From the NCBI GenBank assembly GCA_948567375.1, contig OX419756.1, positions 60,650,333 through 60,714,332 of the forward strand: a stretch of 64,000 nt of DNA, read 5' to 3'. The notes under the pieces are model-generated. The model saw only the letters and a program-made list of their open reading frames with translations. It made no database searches and had not been told where the DNA came from. Position 1 is the stretch's first letter, and every line of letters starts with the position of its first letter. Made by a program: the position numbers and the translations under genes. Of the stretch, positions 43,547 to 54,600 are shown one piece after another. The stretch comes from Lunularia cruciata. Taxonomy: Eukaryota > Streptophyta > Marchantiopsida > Lunulariales > Lunulariaceae.

Positions 43547-44527
43547 ATGAGTCGAGGAGAGCGGGAGTTAGTAGAGCTTCGTAATGATGTAGAGCTGAGG
43601 AGAAAGGAGATTGAGAGTCTAATGAGGGACATTGCAAAGAGAGGCAAAGCCATGGCAAAGCAAGAAGAAGATCAAAAGGAGCAACTAGTGAAGTCTGAGG
43701 CCTTGCGGGCAAAAGTGCACGATACACGCATAGAAGTTATTCATTTGAAGGCCATGGCTGCTATTATGGGTCAAGAGTTAGAGAGTTTGAAGGCCAATGC
43801 AGCAAAGAAAGATCAGGCTTTGCAACGAGAGTTGGCCATGCATGATAGAGAAGAAGAACAATTGCAAGGGTTGGTCAGAGGAATGGAAGAACAACTTTGG
43901 CAGAGTGTGAAGGAGAAAGAAGCGATGAAGGCTGAGTTGGAAGATGAAGTAAAGATGTATCAGGAAGAATTGTTAGCAGAGAGAGAGAAGTTACAAATGT
44001 CAAGACAAGATGCAGGCAAAGACATCATTGTAAGAATGAAAGCAATGTTAGGGACGATGTTTGAAGTCCAGTTGGAGGAAGTAAGACTGCACGAGTTAAA
44101 GTTGTTAATGCAAGAAATGAGGAAGAAGAAAGCAAAGGACATCAAATTGAACCAGTTGTTGATTTGCTTTTGAGATTGAGTAGATAGGAAGATATTAGAA
44201 GTAGAAGACAATGTGTGTCTTAGATTAGACTTAGTACATTTGGAATTGGAGAGACTTTGTAGTTTTATGAGGTTGGGGACGAAGTCCGAAGTAAGAGAAG
44301 TAGGAGTGGAGGTGTCTTTGGATTTAGCACTTGAAACTTTAGAGAAGAGTAAGTTGGGAGATAAAGAGTTAGATAAGTTACCCACTAGTGCAATTGTAGT
44401 TTGTAGTGAAGAAATAGTAGAAATAGATGAGTTAGGAGTAGAATAAGGTAGACCCAAAGAAGGAGAAATACTCAAAGGAACATTGCGATTGGAAGCCAAA
44501 GTAGAGGTAGACATCGGATCGGATTAG
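43547..44527 (+). pseudogene. LORF copy 6, coiled-coil part (A8 5' LTR)
   Basis: This is the best-preserved coiled-coil region: an open run of 208 residues with heptad-like Leu/Glu/Lys spacing (GQELESLKANAAKKDQALQR, then REEEQLQGLVRGMEEQ). Two TGA stops occur close together at about 44171 and 44177, then the same frame continues (KILEVEDNVCLRLDLVHLEL) through a TAA near 44444 to VEVDIGSD and TAG at 44525-44527. The N-terminal domain is missing because the LTR is truncated here. The same C-terminus ends copies 1, 4 and 5. Confidence 0.75.
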
Positions 44528-44647
44528 GACCAATTTTGAGATAGGAAGAGGTAGATATGAAGAGGTGCATTGTTAGTTTGGATCTCCAGGTTGTTAGAGT
44601 TGTTAGGAAGTAGTTTAGGGAGTTAGATAACTGTCAAGTGCTCAGCC

Positions 44648-44655
44648 TATTTAAA
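44648..44655 (+). promoter_or_regulatory. TATA box of the A8 5' LTR
   Basis: TATTTAAA inside CCTATTTAAAGGAGGC, about 120 bases after the LORF stop codon. The wider block is also present in A9 at 62109. Confidence 0.7.
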
Positions 44656-45325
44656 GGAGGCATTTGCAGTATGTTGTTGTTTAGTATTCATTTTCCCAAG
44701 AATAGATAAAGTGAAGTGTTGATTTCATTGTTTGTTGCTTAAGCTTGATTTTGATTATCAACTCTGTGTTTGTGTTTGTGAATGTTGAAAGAGTTTCAAA
44801 GTGCAGATTAGTGTGCTTGTTGGATGTTGGATTTTGTAGCCTTGATCTTCATTCTGTGTGTTTGATCTTGAGTGAAGTGGCAATTGGAGCAATGCCTTGA
44901 CAGATCTGAAAGGAATTATAGTGTTGGTAGTATTTTGCAGTTGTGAGTGCAACACAATGTTGATGTGAAGCAATTTTGATCAAGGAAGCTGTGCCTTTAG
45001 CGGAGGGGTCAAACATGATTCTGAGGTGAAGTCATTTTGCAGTGAAGTGTTGTTTTGGGAGAGACTAAATCATCACAATCAAGATTGTTTGGAAAGATTT
45101 GAAAGATTTGTGATTATGGGTGACAAATTGTCTGATGAAACTATGAGTTAGTGCTTGTTACTCTCTTCTAGGTGTAGTTTCTACCTAAGAGATTAAAGAT
45201 GCAACCAACAAGAATTGAGATTGTTACTGTTTGCTTTGTATTTGACCAATTTTGAATTGTATCTCTGCGGGAATGAACTTTACTTACCCGATTACCGCAA
45301 AAGTGATATTTGTTGGGTTGTCACA

Positions 45326-46950
45326 CCTTCTCTTTTCAATTAATCCCTCTCTTTTCAATAAATCCCTCTCTTTCAATCTCCCACTCAGTCCAGACCTTCC
45401 TCTCAAAGGTTCCCCTGTCTAGATCCTACTTTTGAGAGCTCTTCTCCTTGAGAATTTTTCCTATTCTATCACTGCTTCACCTCTAGCCTTGTCATAACCC
45501 TTCACTACCCTTTGCACATTTGACCTTGCAACCTACACAACCTTTTACATTTGAAATTCTCCTTTCTTGCCACATCCTTCACAAGCCCTTTCTGAACCCA
45601 TTTTCTCTCAAAAGGTTTCTTCTCTAGCCCTGTCACAGCCCTTCATTGAACCACTACCCTCACAAAGAGTCTCATGCATAGGTCAAGTCTTTCCTTCAAT
45701 TGATTTCTTTCCCTACAATCAGACTCATAAGACCTCAACACAACAAACTTTCTCTTGAAATTTTCTTCCCTGCAGCTAGACAATTCAGACCTCAGCACTG
45801 CCAACCTTTCTCTCGAGAATTCCTTCCCTACAACCAAACCCTCAAGACCTCAACACTGCCAATTTCTCTCCCTTCCCTATCCAAGTATCCACAAGCTTTT
45901 CCTTTGAGAAATATCTCTCCTCTCCTATCAAGACTCTCAAAGATTTTTCATAGCCTATCCTATCCTTCAAAAACAATCTCCTTTCTGCAGCCTCCTTCTT
46001 CAAGTCTCCACATTCTATTGTCCTCTTCTCTTGATGTGTTTTGCTGAACCCTCTCCTTTCTTACTTGATAATTTTTGCACTCTTGTCTCCTCTCTATGTC
46101 CTGCTCTGCCAGCTCCTCCACATTTGACTTTCCATTCCCTACTCTATGTCCTAGCACAACCCTAAACTTCTCTCAAAAACCTATGTCCTTCTTGTCCAAT
46201 CCTCAATGCTCCTGCACAACCAAGCCTTTTTTGTTTCTCAAAACTCTCCTTTGCTTCCTCTATCACTTTGTCTAGTTCCTTCCCTCTCACATTTTTCCAT
46301 TCTTTCCTAGCTCATTTTTCCCATTCCCTCAGGCCAGAATCTACCCTTGATAAATTCCTCCCGGCCTCCTTTTCCCAAAACCCCTGCTCAGGCTATTCCT
46401 CAATGCCAAGAAAAAAAAACTCTATCCTCAGTTCCCAGGCCTCTTCTCCCAAAATTTCCTGCCCTCTTTTCTGTAAGGCCCCACACTCCCTCTCCTTGAG
46501 TTCACTGTCCTCCTCCTCTTGGCCAATGCTCTTCCTTCAAAATTCCTCCTCTTTCTCTCTTCTTAGTCCTCCTTCTTCTTCTTCTCCTATACCCAAGCCC
46601 TTCCCCTGCAAGGTTTTTCTACTTTTCCTCCCTCTTTCCTCCCGACCTTCCTTGTCCTTTTGTGCTAAAACCCCCCTTCTCGACTAGAGTTCCTACACAC
46701 ACCTACACAATCCTTCCCATTCCTTCCCTCCATTCAAAATAATTCCCCTTCCTTATTGCCATCCAGGTCCAAAATTCCCCTTTTCTGCCCTTGCCCTAGC
46801 AGAAAACCCCTTCTCTTTCTTCCAAGCTTTTCCTCCATTGTCTTGTCCCTTGTCTCAGCCAATCTTCACTTCAAAACCCTCCACTCCTTCTTGTTCTTCA
46901 AGGCACTCTCTCGAAGCTAAAAGACTCTTTTGCTTTGCCACTAAACAAAA
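45326..46950 (+). other. Element A8 leader, polypyrimidine-rich
   Basis: About 1.6 kb of strongly CT-rich plus strand (CCTTCC, TCTCTC and CTCCTC runs) with loosely repeated blocks such as TCAAGACCTCAACACTGCCA. It corresponds to the A1 leader at 3400-6230 read on its sense strand. No gene is credible; the frames at 45700-46047 and 46268-46687 are Ser/Leu/Pro-rich products of composition. Confidence 0.6.
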
Positions 46951-47239
46951 AATACTCCTAGGACACCAATAAACAAAGCCTTGAGTCCTTATAACATAAG
47001 TTTAAGCCTGAGTTTGTGTAACACCAAGAAACGCCCGAGCTCATGCAAAATAATAGGAACTCTTGAGCTTATGCCTCATTTCAGAAACCTCCAAGCTTAT
47101 GGAACATAAGAGAATTTATGACTTCACAATGGCATGAAAGATATTCCAGAGACACAGTAACATATTAAAAAAAACCAAAAGTCACTATAATGCAAGAAGC
47201 AAAACTCTCACCACCAATCGGCATCAAACGTATGTGTAG
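46951..47239. other. Deletion zone of element A8
   Basis: This short stretch joins the leader to the end of RNase H. In an intact family A element, gag, protease and most of reverse transcriptase would lie here. No motif is seen. Confidence 0.4.
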
Positions 47240-48694
47240 ATTCTTTTTCCAATGACAACATACATTGTACAAGTAAGGAAGGGAGCTTCACATTTTAATG
47301 TGGACTTGCTATCCAGGTTGGAAACTCAAGACCAAGAATTGGAAGTCAATGATTGGTTTCTTGATAAAGAGCTTTATCACTTAATGGCAATGCAAAGTAC
47401 AAGGTATGCGGCAAAATATCATTATCTGAATACTTACCATTGTCTTGAGGGATTGGACCCAAAGCAAAGGGCAGTCTTCCTCAAGAAGATGGGACTGTAT
47501 CAGCTAAAACACAACATTTTATTTAAGATGGGCAAAGACAAAATACTTTGGAGATAGTTAGAGGCATACAAAGTTGGAGTAATTGAGTCCTTACACTCCA
47601 AAGCATCGAGAGGACACTATGCCCTGAAGAATACTATAAAGAAGACTCTTTCATCAAGGTATTGGTGGCCTATGATATATAAGGATACTCATGCCTAAAT
47701 ACAAAGTTATGATGCCTACCAGCAAATAAGAAAGTCGACGGCTACTTCCTAGTGGCCTTTGAGACTAATTTTGCCATTGGCTGGGTCCCTATTTGAGAAA
47801 TGGGGCATTGATTTTGTGGGTCCAATTCAAAAAGTGACCTGATTCACAAGGAAGAGATACATCTTGGTGTGCATTGATTGTGCTACCAAGATGATTGAAG
47901 TTGAGGCAACTCAAAGAGATAATGCAGAAACAATTGCAAAATTTTTCTTCCAAAACATCATTTCATGTTACAGATGTCCTTTGGAATTGGTCATTGATCA
48001 AGGGACTCATTTTTTGAACTCCATGGTGGAAGTGTTAACCAAGTACTTCTAGATAAACATCAAAAGATGACTCCTTACAATCCAAAAGCAAATGGACTAA
48101 TGGAGAAGGTCAATAGATTGTTATGCAAAATTTTGAATAAGATGACAAGCAATTATGCCTATGACTGGAACACAAAGTTATTTATAGCTTTGTTGGCATA
48201 TAGAATGACTGAAAAGATTACCACCAAAAAGACGCCTTACTTTTTGACATACAAATTGTATCTTGTTCTACTAGTTGAATTTGAAGTACCGACATATTGA
48301 ATTCTCTATGAAGACCAATTGTCTGAAGAAGAAAGCCAAGATCTTTGATCCATCAATTGATGTAGTAAGAAGAGAAAAGAGACAATGCAATGCAAACCAC
48401 AAGGGAGGTACAAGCACATTGGAAGGTCAGGCACAATAAGCAAATCAAGCTTGTTGTTGTTCAAGAGGGTGATTTGGTGTTGTTATATGACAATTGCCAA
48501 ATATTTTTTCCAAGCAAGCTGCATCTAAGGTGGATGGGGCCCTACTGTGCTATGAAAATTTATGAAAATGGCTCTATTCAACTTGAAGACCTAGAGAGCA
48601 ATCCCTTTGCCACTCAAGTGAGCAATTGGAGAGTTAGAAAATATTTGACCACTAACTCGGCCTTGTATATAGAACCTGAAGTTGATGTTCACTA
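47240..48694 (+). pseudogene. Element A8 RNase H tail and integrase
   Basis: The segment starts with the RNase H end (VRKGASHFNVDLLSRLE). The integrase zinc site is HSKASRGH followed by IQSYDAYQQI, where the two expected Cys are both Tyr. Catalytic positions can be seen as GIDFVGPI (Asp), LVIDQGTHF (Asp) and YNPKANGLMEKVN (Glu). The C-terminus has LRWMGPYCAMKIYENGSIQL and NWRVRKYL, the Athila/Tat-like wording, with no chromodomain. Several stops and at least two frameshifts are present. It ends just before the polypurine tract. Confidence 0.85.
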
Positions 48695-48709
48695 GGACAC
48701 TCACATTTG

Positions 48710-48719
48710 AGGGAGGAGG
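48710..48719 (+). other. Polypurine tract of element A8
   Basis: GAGGGAGGAG followed by TA and the LTR start TGTGGTACCC. It is placed exactly as plus-strand priming requires and so confirms the LTR 5' boundary. Confidence 0.85.
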
Positions 48720-49596
48720 TATGTGGTACCCACATTTTTATTTTTTTTTAGTTTTAAAGAAGAAGTGCATTGGTAAAGCCAAAGGAGGGCTAAACAGGGA
48801 AGAAACATGAAGAATCGTGTGTTTGGCATAAACCTGAAGTCAGCCTCAAGTCAAAGTCCAAAGGATTTGGGTTGGAAAAAATGAAATATGAAGAAGAGGA
48901 CTTCATATTGGGTACCGCAACCTGATCCAAAGATCTTGTAACTAACTTCTTTGGGTTCTGCCAGTCAAGAAAGTACATGGGAAGAAAGTGACTACCTCGG
49001 ACCATGATGTTCTTGAAAGTGACAACAAACAAACTCATAGAATTGGTGAGTAACACGTAGAACCAACTAAAGAATGACCAATCAGCCAAGACTTATAAAA
49101 TTGAGAGTTAAGAGAGAAAGCGCTGCAATGACTAGACACTACCTTGTTCCTATTTAAAGTTGACCCAAGGAATGCAAACTACAAATATGCAAGAGGAGTG
49201 GATTAGAATCTTGAGTTTGATCTTTCATAAGTAGAGAGTGAAGAAGCACACAATGGCCTTGAAAGTGAGTAAGCAAAGTGTGGTGAGGGGTCTTGCAATG
49301 TGTAGATAAGATGTAGTGGCACAAATTAAAGTCTTATCAAGGCTTTGTATCACATTCCTAGCCTAGAATTGGAATTTGAGTTTTCCAAGGTTCATGGTAG
49401 AGATTGCCGCTAGTGATTGCAAGGATGGGCCAAAGCATGAAAGGAAGAGAGGATATTCTGGCTTGATGGACTGAGTTGGTTTGGAGATTAGTCTTGGGTA
49501 GAGAAGGAGGAGGGATAGGAGGTATCACCTTCTATTGGAATTGTGATGCATCAAAGGAAACTGCCAAGGTAAGGAATTCCTTCACTAGACCTTGCC

Positions 49597-49601
49597 CCAA
49601 G
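49597..49601. repeat. Target site duplication of the C solo LTR in A8
   Basis: CCAAG here and CCAAG at 50026-50030 are identical and flank the solo LTR exactly. Confidence 0.95.
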
Positions 49602-50025
49602 TGTAACAATATGGATTTTAGCAATGAAGTTAGTCAGGCTTACAAAGTAGCACATAAGACAAATTAGCCTAGAATATTCCAGAAGTATCTAGGAAGCTTC
49701 TTGGGAAGCTTCCTGGCTAGCTTAGCTTGCACCTCAAGTAAGTAGCTTCTAGAAGCTTCCAACTAGCTTAGCTTGCACGCCAAGTAGGCGGCTTCTAGAA
49801 CAAAGTTTCTTGAGAAGCTTCCTAGTTAACTTGGCTTGCACTCTAAGAAAGCGGCTCGAGGAAGCTTCTTGAGAAGCTTCTTGAAAAGCTTCTCAAGGGC
49901 CTTGTATGTTACCTATAAATACCAAAGCCAAAGCTCATGCTAGGCACTTGGAGGTTTCCCACATTCAAGTGTCCCAATGTGAGTTTCCATTCTCCTATTT
50001 CTCTCCTCAGTCTCGGTCTTTTACA
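49602..50025 (+). mobile_element. Solo LTR of family C, 424 bp
   Basis: Starts TGTAACAATATGGATTTTAG and ends CTTTTACA; same length as the LTRs of element C but more diverged. It keeps TTCTAGAAGCTTC and the TATAAATA box (near 49915). With a perfect 5-bp duplication it is a clean recombination-derived solo LTR. Confidence 0.95.
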
Positions 50026-52845
50026 CCAAGAATGGGTATAAGGTGGATAGTAATAGAGACCTAGTGCAAAGAGGGATTGTGAGCGCAATGATGGCTATGT
50101 TCAAGCCAGAGCAAACCACCTACGTCAAGATGTAGCATGCAGTGTTCTTTCACCAGATGTTTGCAAGAGAGGTGGTGGACTGGGTGAAATGTATGCATCA
50201 GAGTGTGGGGCAGATGATCATTGGTTGGAGAATGGATATGGAGCCTCACTTCTTCATACTCTTTGCAGCTCATTTCTCTTTCAGGCTGAATTTGCTGCCT
50301 TTGGAGGAGTGAAGTAGGATGCGGTCCTACTTTCACTTGCACAAGGAAGTTGATGCGGATGAACGCTATTACATGGAGCGGGTTCATGAAGAGGATGATT
50401 ATCACATGAAGAGTTAGAAGGAGAAAATAGTAGCAATGGATATCTCTTTTCCCAAAAGGTGAAATAGACCTAAAGGATGAATTATGTTTGTATAGCCTCA
50501 AAAGATACAAAAGCTTAACCTAAAGCCAGTGCCGGTGGAGGTGAAAGAATCAACTTTGTAGGAGGAATCAGAGGGAGAAACCAAGTCAAAGAGAGAAGCC
50601 TTGGGAAGAGAAGAAGAGTTCACACTATGGAGTGAGGAATTGAGCAGTGGTAGTGAAGGAGAGGCTGAAGTCTAGCAATCCAAAGGAAGGGTTGTGGAAG
50701 CAAAGAAGCCAAGTTTGGAGATGTCAACATTTGAGAGTAAGTGTGAGAAGGAAGAAGAGGTAGCCTTGGTATGTCCAAGGGTTTCCAAGGGGAAGAGAAG
50801 TACTCAAGTCATCCTTGTTAGATCAAGCAAAGCTATCATCAAGGAAGAGGAGGAGAGATTGGATGGAGAAACACTTAAGATACAAAGATCGCATCTTTGG
50901 GGTAAGGCACTAATCAAAGAATTACCTACCAAAGGCAAAAAAAGCAAAGATAGCAAAAGGAAATGTGATGGAGTGGAGTATCTATCAAAAATTGTGTGTC
51001 CTCTATTGGTGTTTTTTCAATAGAAGAAAGTGGAGATGACGAGCACTAATCTAGACATGAAGGATGAAATAGCGGTTGTGACAAAATGGAGTGAGGAGAC
51101 CTTGGTGTTGAGAAGCAAGCTAGCACAAGTAGAGATGGAAGCCAAAGAACTTTGGGTGGAGGCAGTTCTTTAAGGTAAAAACTTGGAAGTGGTGAGGGAG
51201 GACTTGGTGAAGTGTAAGGAGGACTTGGTGAAGAAGATGGCATTGGTTGAGGTATTGAAAAGGGAAATTTTTTATGCACAAGTGGAGGTGGTACATTCAA
51301 AGGCAAGTGAAATAATGATGGAACAAGAATTGGAGAGTATGAAGCAGAGAGCAGCCAAGAAGGACCAAGCCTGGCAATGAGAGTTAATAGAGCATAGTCG
51401 GGAGGAAGAACAATTGTGAGGATTGCTAAGAGGAGCGGAAGATTGTCTAGTTCTAAATAGGCAAGAGAAGAAAGCAATGAAGGTTGAGTTTGAGGATGAG
51501 TTGGTGATGTATCAAAATAAGCTGGAGGAGGAAAGAAAGAAAGAGAAACTAGAGCCGGGGATGACGTCGGATGCAGTGGGAGCAATGGTAAACAAGTTGC
51601 AAGTGCTGCTCAATACAAAAGTTGAGGGTAAGTTGGAAGAGGCAAGATTGCATGAGTTGAAGTTGTTGGTGCAAGAGACAAGGAAGAGGAAGGCAATGGA
51701 CACTAAGTTGAATAATCTCCTGATTTGTTTGCAAGATTGTGTAGATACAAAGATACTTGAGGTAAGAGACAATGTCTATCTTAGATTAGATCTTGTTAGA
51801 TCAAACTTGGATAAAATTTGTAGGGAGATGAAGTTAGAGAAGAAGTCCAAAGCGGTAGAAGGAGGAGTGCAAGTGTCATTGGGTGATTAATCAGAGACAG
51901 TAGAAAAGAATGGATCAGAAGATAATGATGTAGATAGAGTAGAGAGGAGTGTAATTATATTTTGTAGTGAAGAGACCCAAAGAAGGGGAAATTCTTGAAG
52001 GAACATCAAGTTTGGAAACCAAAGTTGAGGTTGATATTGGATCAAAATAGTAACAAATTTGAGATATGAAGAGGTAGATATGAAGAAGTGCATTGTCATT
52101 TTGGATCTACAGGTTGGTAAAGTTGTTGTAGAATGGTGTAGTTGTTAGTAATTGTCAATACTCTATCTATTTACAAGAGGCATTCACAAGATAATGTTGT
52201 TCAACATTTTTTAATTTTGAAGATAAATAAAGCAAAATATGTTTTTTAGTGCTCATTGCTTGAGCTTAATTTTGTGTATCAATCCTATGTTTGTGTTTAT
52301 GTGTGTTAGGAGAAGTTTGAAGTGCAAGTCAATGTGCTTGTTGGATGTTGGATTCCACAATGTTGATCTTCGTTCAGTGTGCTTGATCTTGTGTGAAGTG
52401 TAATCTAATCAATGCCTTGACAAATTTGAGAGGAATTGTAGGGTAGGTAGTATTTTGCATTTATGAGTGTAGCATAATATTGATGCAAAGCAATTTTGAT
52501 TAAGGATGTTGTGCCTTCAGTGGAGGAGTGGAACACAATTATGAGGCAAAGTTGTTTTGCAGTGAAGTAGCCATCAATTTAAATCATCACAATCAAGATT
52601 TGTTTGGATAGAATTTGATAGAGTTGTGATTATGGAGTGCTAGTTTGTGACAAGACTGTGAGCAATGCTTTTTACTCTCTTTTGGGTGTAGTTTCTACTT
52701 GAGAGATTAAAGATGCAATCAAGAAAAACTACATTGTTACTGTTTGCTTTGGATTTGACTATTTTTTGCTTGTATCTCTATGGGAATGAACTTTATTTAC
52801 CTAATTATTGCAAAAGTGATACTTGTTGGGTTGTCACAACTAAAG

Positions 52846-52975
52846 AAGAACTCAAGAAGAAATTTTTGTTATTTTTTACTTTGTATTTGACCATTTTTGA
52901 CTTGTATGTCTATGGGAACAAACTCTACTTATTGATTACCACAAAAGTGATACTTGTTGGGTCACATTTTTATTC
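52846..52975 (+). repeat. Second copy of the family A LTR end
   Basis: Directly after the A8 3' LTR, a 120-base segment repeats its final sequence (TTTGTATTTGACCATTTTTG through GTGATACTTGTTGGGT). It lacks the rest of the LTR. It may be an older LTR into which A8 inserted, or slippage. Confidence 0.65.
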
Positions 52976-53059
52976 CTACATCCTCTCTAGCTTTTGCCTT
53001 GTTGGAAGACACCTCAATCTTGGAGAAGGAATTTTCCTACTCTAGGGGGCTTTACTTCC

Positions 53060-54160
53060 ATAGCTAGTGAAGGTTCCTTCTCTTGTGTTATGAGATAGTG
53101 GCTTCATTAGGGCCACCTTGTGAGTCTTGGTCAGCCCCTACATCACTTCTGGATCAAGATTTGTCATTAGTCTAGGAAGCCTCATCTTCCACAGAGTCCA
53201 CTACTTGAGGGTTTGGCTAGTCTCTCTTCCCAATCCTTAATAGAGTCACAATGGCCTTCCATTTGTTGCTTTGTCAGCAACTTTGTCAATGAGCACCCAC
53301 TTACCTATCTTTTGGTATTTTATGAAGGCATCCTCATACTTCTTGATCTCACCTTCATATCCCGGTTGGTGTTGGTAATACCTCAAGGGATAGTAATGCA
53401 CCAAGAAGAGCTTTATCTCGTCCTTCTACAATAGTCTCATCCTAATATGTGAATGCAACACAAATAGTGAGAGGAAAGTAGGTCCTCTTGTTATTTGTAA
53501 TTGCTCCATAAGCTCTTAGGTTTGATGATAAACATCTTCACCCAGTTTATGGGTTTGCCTTCATGCAATAGTTAGAAGAAGATTGCTTGCCCATTTTTTA
53601 TGTATATTTTTTGCAAAGATCTAAACAACTTCATAACTAATGAGACAATGGTGTGCCAAGCGGGATTGAGATATCCTTGCACATTCCAACTATTTCTTGT
53701 CTTCTTGTGTTAGAATGAGGATTCAAAATTTCTTGTCATTTCTTTTCATGATCAAGGTGCATTACCGTTGGTGTTGAATTGGATCCAAGCACTTTCTACC
53801 AATGTTCCTTAGTCCACACAAACACATTTCTTCTCAAGTGAAAGAAGTTTAGGTTCTTCTTCTCCTTAATTTCCACGACCATTGAGAGGTATGAAAAATC
53901 CCAAATCCATAGTAGAAAGCATAAATATGTCAAATTCAAGTACTTGGCATAGCAATAGTGTGCCCATTCCTCTACTCTAGGCAACGGCAATATGGCACTA
54001 AACTTCTTCTTTGGAGGACACATTGTAATAAAAAGGCTCACCTCAAATTTGATTCTCATTTTGTGGTCTCAATCACGGTCACACTCTCTCACAATCTCTC
54101 AAATTGCTCAAGGTTATTAGCTCTTCTTGCTTCCAAAAAGTTTCCACCCGCATAACTTCA
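53060..54160 (-). pseudogene. Relic D, minus copy: LORF-like N-terminal domain
   Basis: The minus strand encodes, in broken frames, VWTKEHW then a stop then KVLGSN, followed by WNVQGYLNPAWHTIVS and QAIFF, a stop, LLHEGKPINWVKMF. These align with LORF copy 1 WTELDWRLVLGKE, the KDLVKRGIVSALM region and HQAVFFHKLFAGEPINW. Further on it reads IKKYEDAFIKYQKIGKWVLI. It is clearly related to, but distinct from, family A LORF. Stops are frequent. The function is unknown. Confidence 0.6.
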
Positions 54161-54600
54161 AATGCTCTAAGAATGGATAGAGCATCAAGAAAATTCAATC
54201 AAACTTTACCTCCTTGCAAGGCATTGCATTTATACATTCAATCACTCCATTTGAGATTTTGGTAGGCATTTCTAGTGAAGCATCATGGTCCATGCATGTG
54301 AAAAGTAATAAGAGACTGGTGGAGACCAAAACTAGTTCTTCATTCTATGTGTTAGTTCCTCACTAAATAAGAAGTTGAAGTGTTACCTATTGATAGAAGC
54401 TCCCAACATATCATCCCACACTTGTGTTTGTGGTACCTTTGTTCTTGACCGTATGCTCTCCTCTCAGGGTGACTCTTTAGAAACCTAATGATGATTGAGT
54501 TATAAGCTTTAATTTAAACCTTCAAGCATCATCCTACTCAATATGATGTGCTTATTTGGGGGAAAACAACCCAAAAAAGAATCTGCCTAAGGGAACATCA
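54161..54600. other. Spacer between the two inverted D copies
   Basis: No coding signal is recognised. It separates the minus D copy (domain part) from the plus D copy (linker and coiled-coil part). Confidence 0.4.

Larger units (their letters stand above)
43547..45325 (+). mobile_element. Element A8 5' LTR, truncated
   Basis: Colinear with the last 1.8 kb of other family A LTRs; ends GGGTTGTCACA at 45325. The start is approximate. Promoter TATTTAAA is at 44648-44655. The primer site expected after the end is missing and leader sequence follows directly. Confidence 0.75.
49253..52050 (+). pseudogene. LORF copy 5a (A8 3' LTR), split by a C solo LTR
   Basis: ATG at 49253 (MALKVSKQSVVRG) starts the frame; it continues through LCITFLA, a TAG, NWNLSFPRFM, then is interrupted at 49602-50030. 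Downstream pieces in one frame (50694-51023, 51183-51380, 51423-51890) give the acidic linker, VEYLSKIVCPLL and the coiled coil, and it ends VEVDIGSK and TAG at 52048-52050. Stops at 51173, 51378 and 51417 break it. Confidence 0.7.
48722..52838 (+). mobile_element. 3' LTR of element A8, about 3.69 kb without its insertion
   Basis: Begins TGTGGTACCCACATTTTTA directly after the polypurine tract and ends GGGTTGTCACA. A family C solo LTR plus its target duplication (429 bases) sits inside at 49602-50030. LORF copy 5a occupies most of U3; a TATTTACA promoter remnant is at 52168-52175. Confidence 0.9.

Noticed and set aside
45567..46687. Host genes from Ser/Leu/Pro-rich frames in the CT-rich stretch
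   Set aside because: Low-complexity composition of a retrotransposon leader produces them; no domain or start context.
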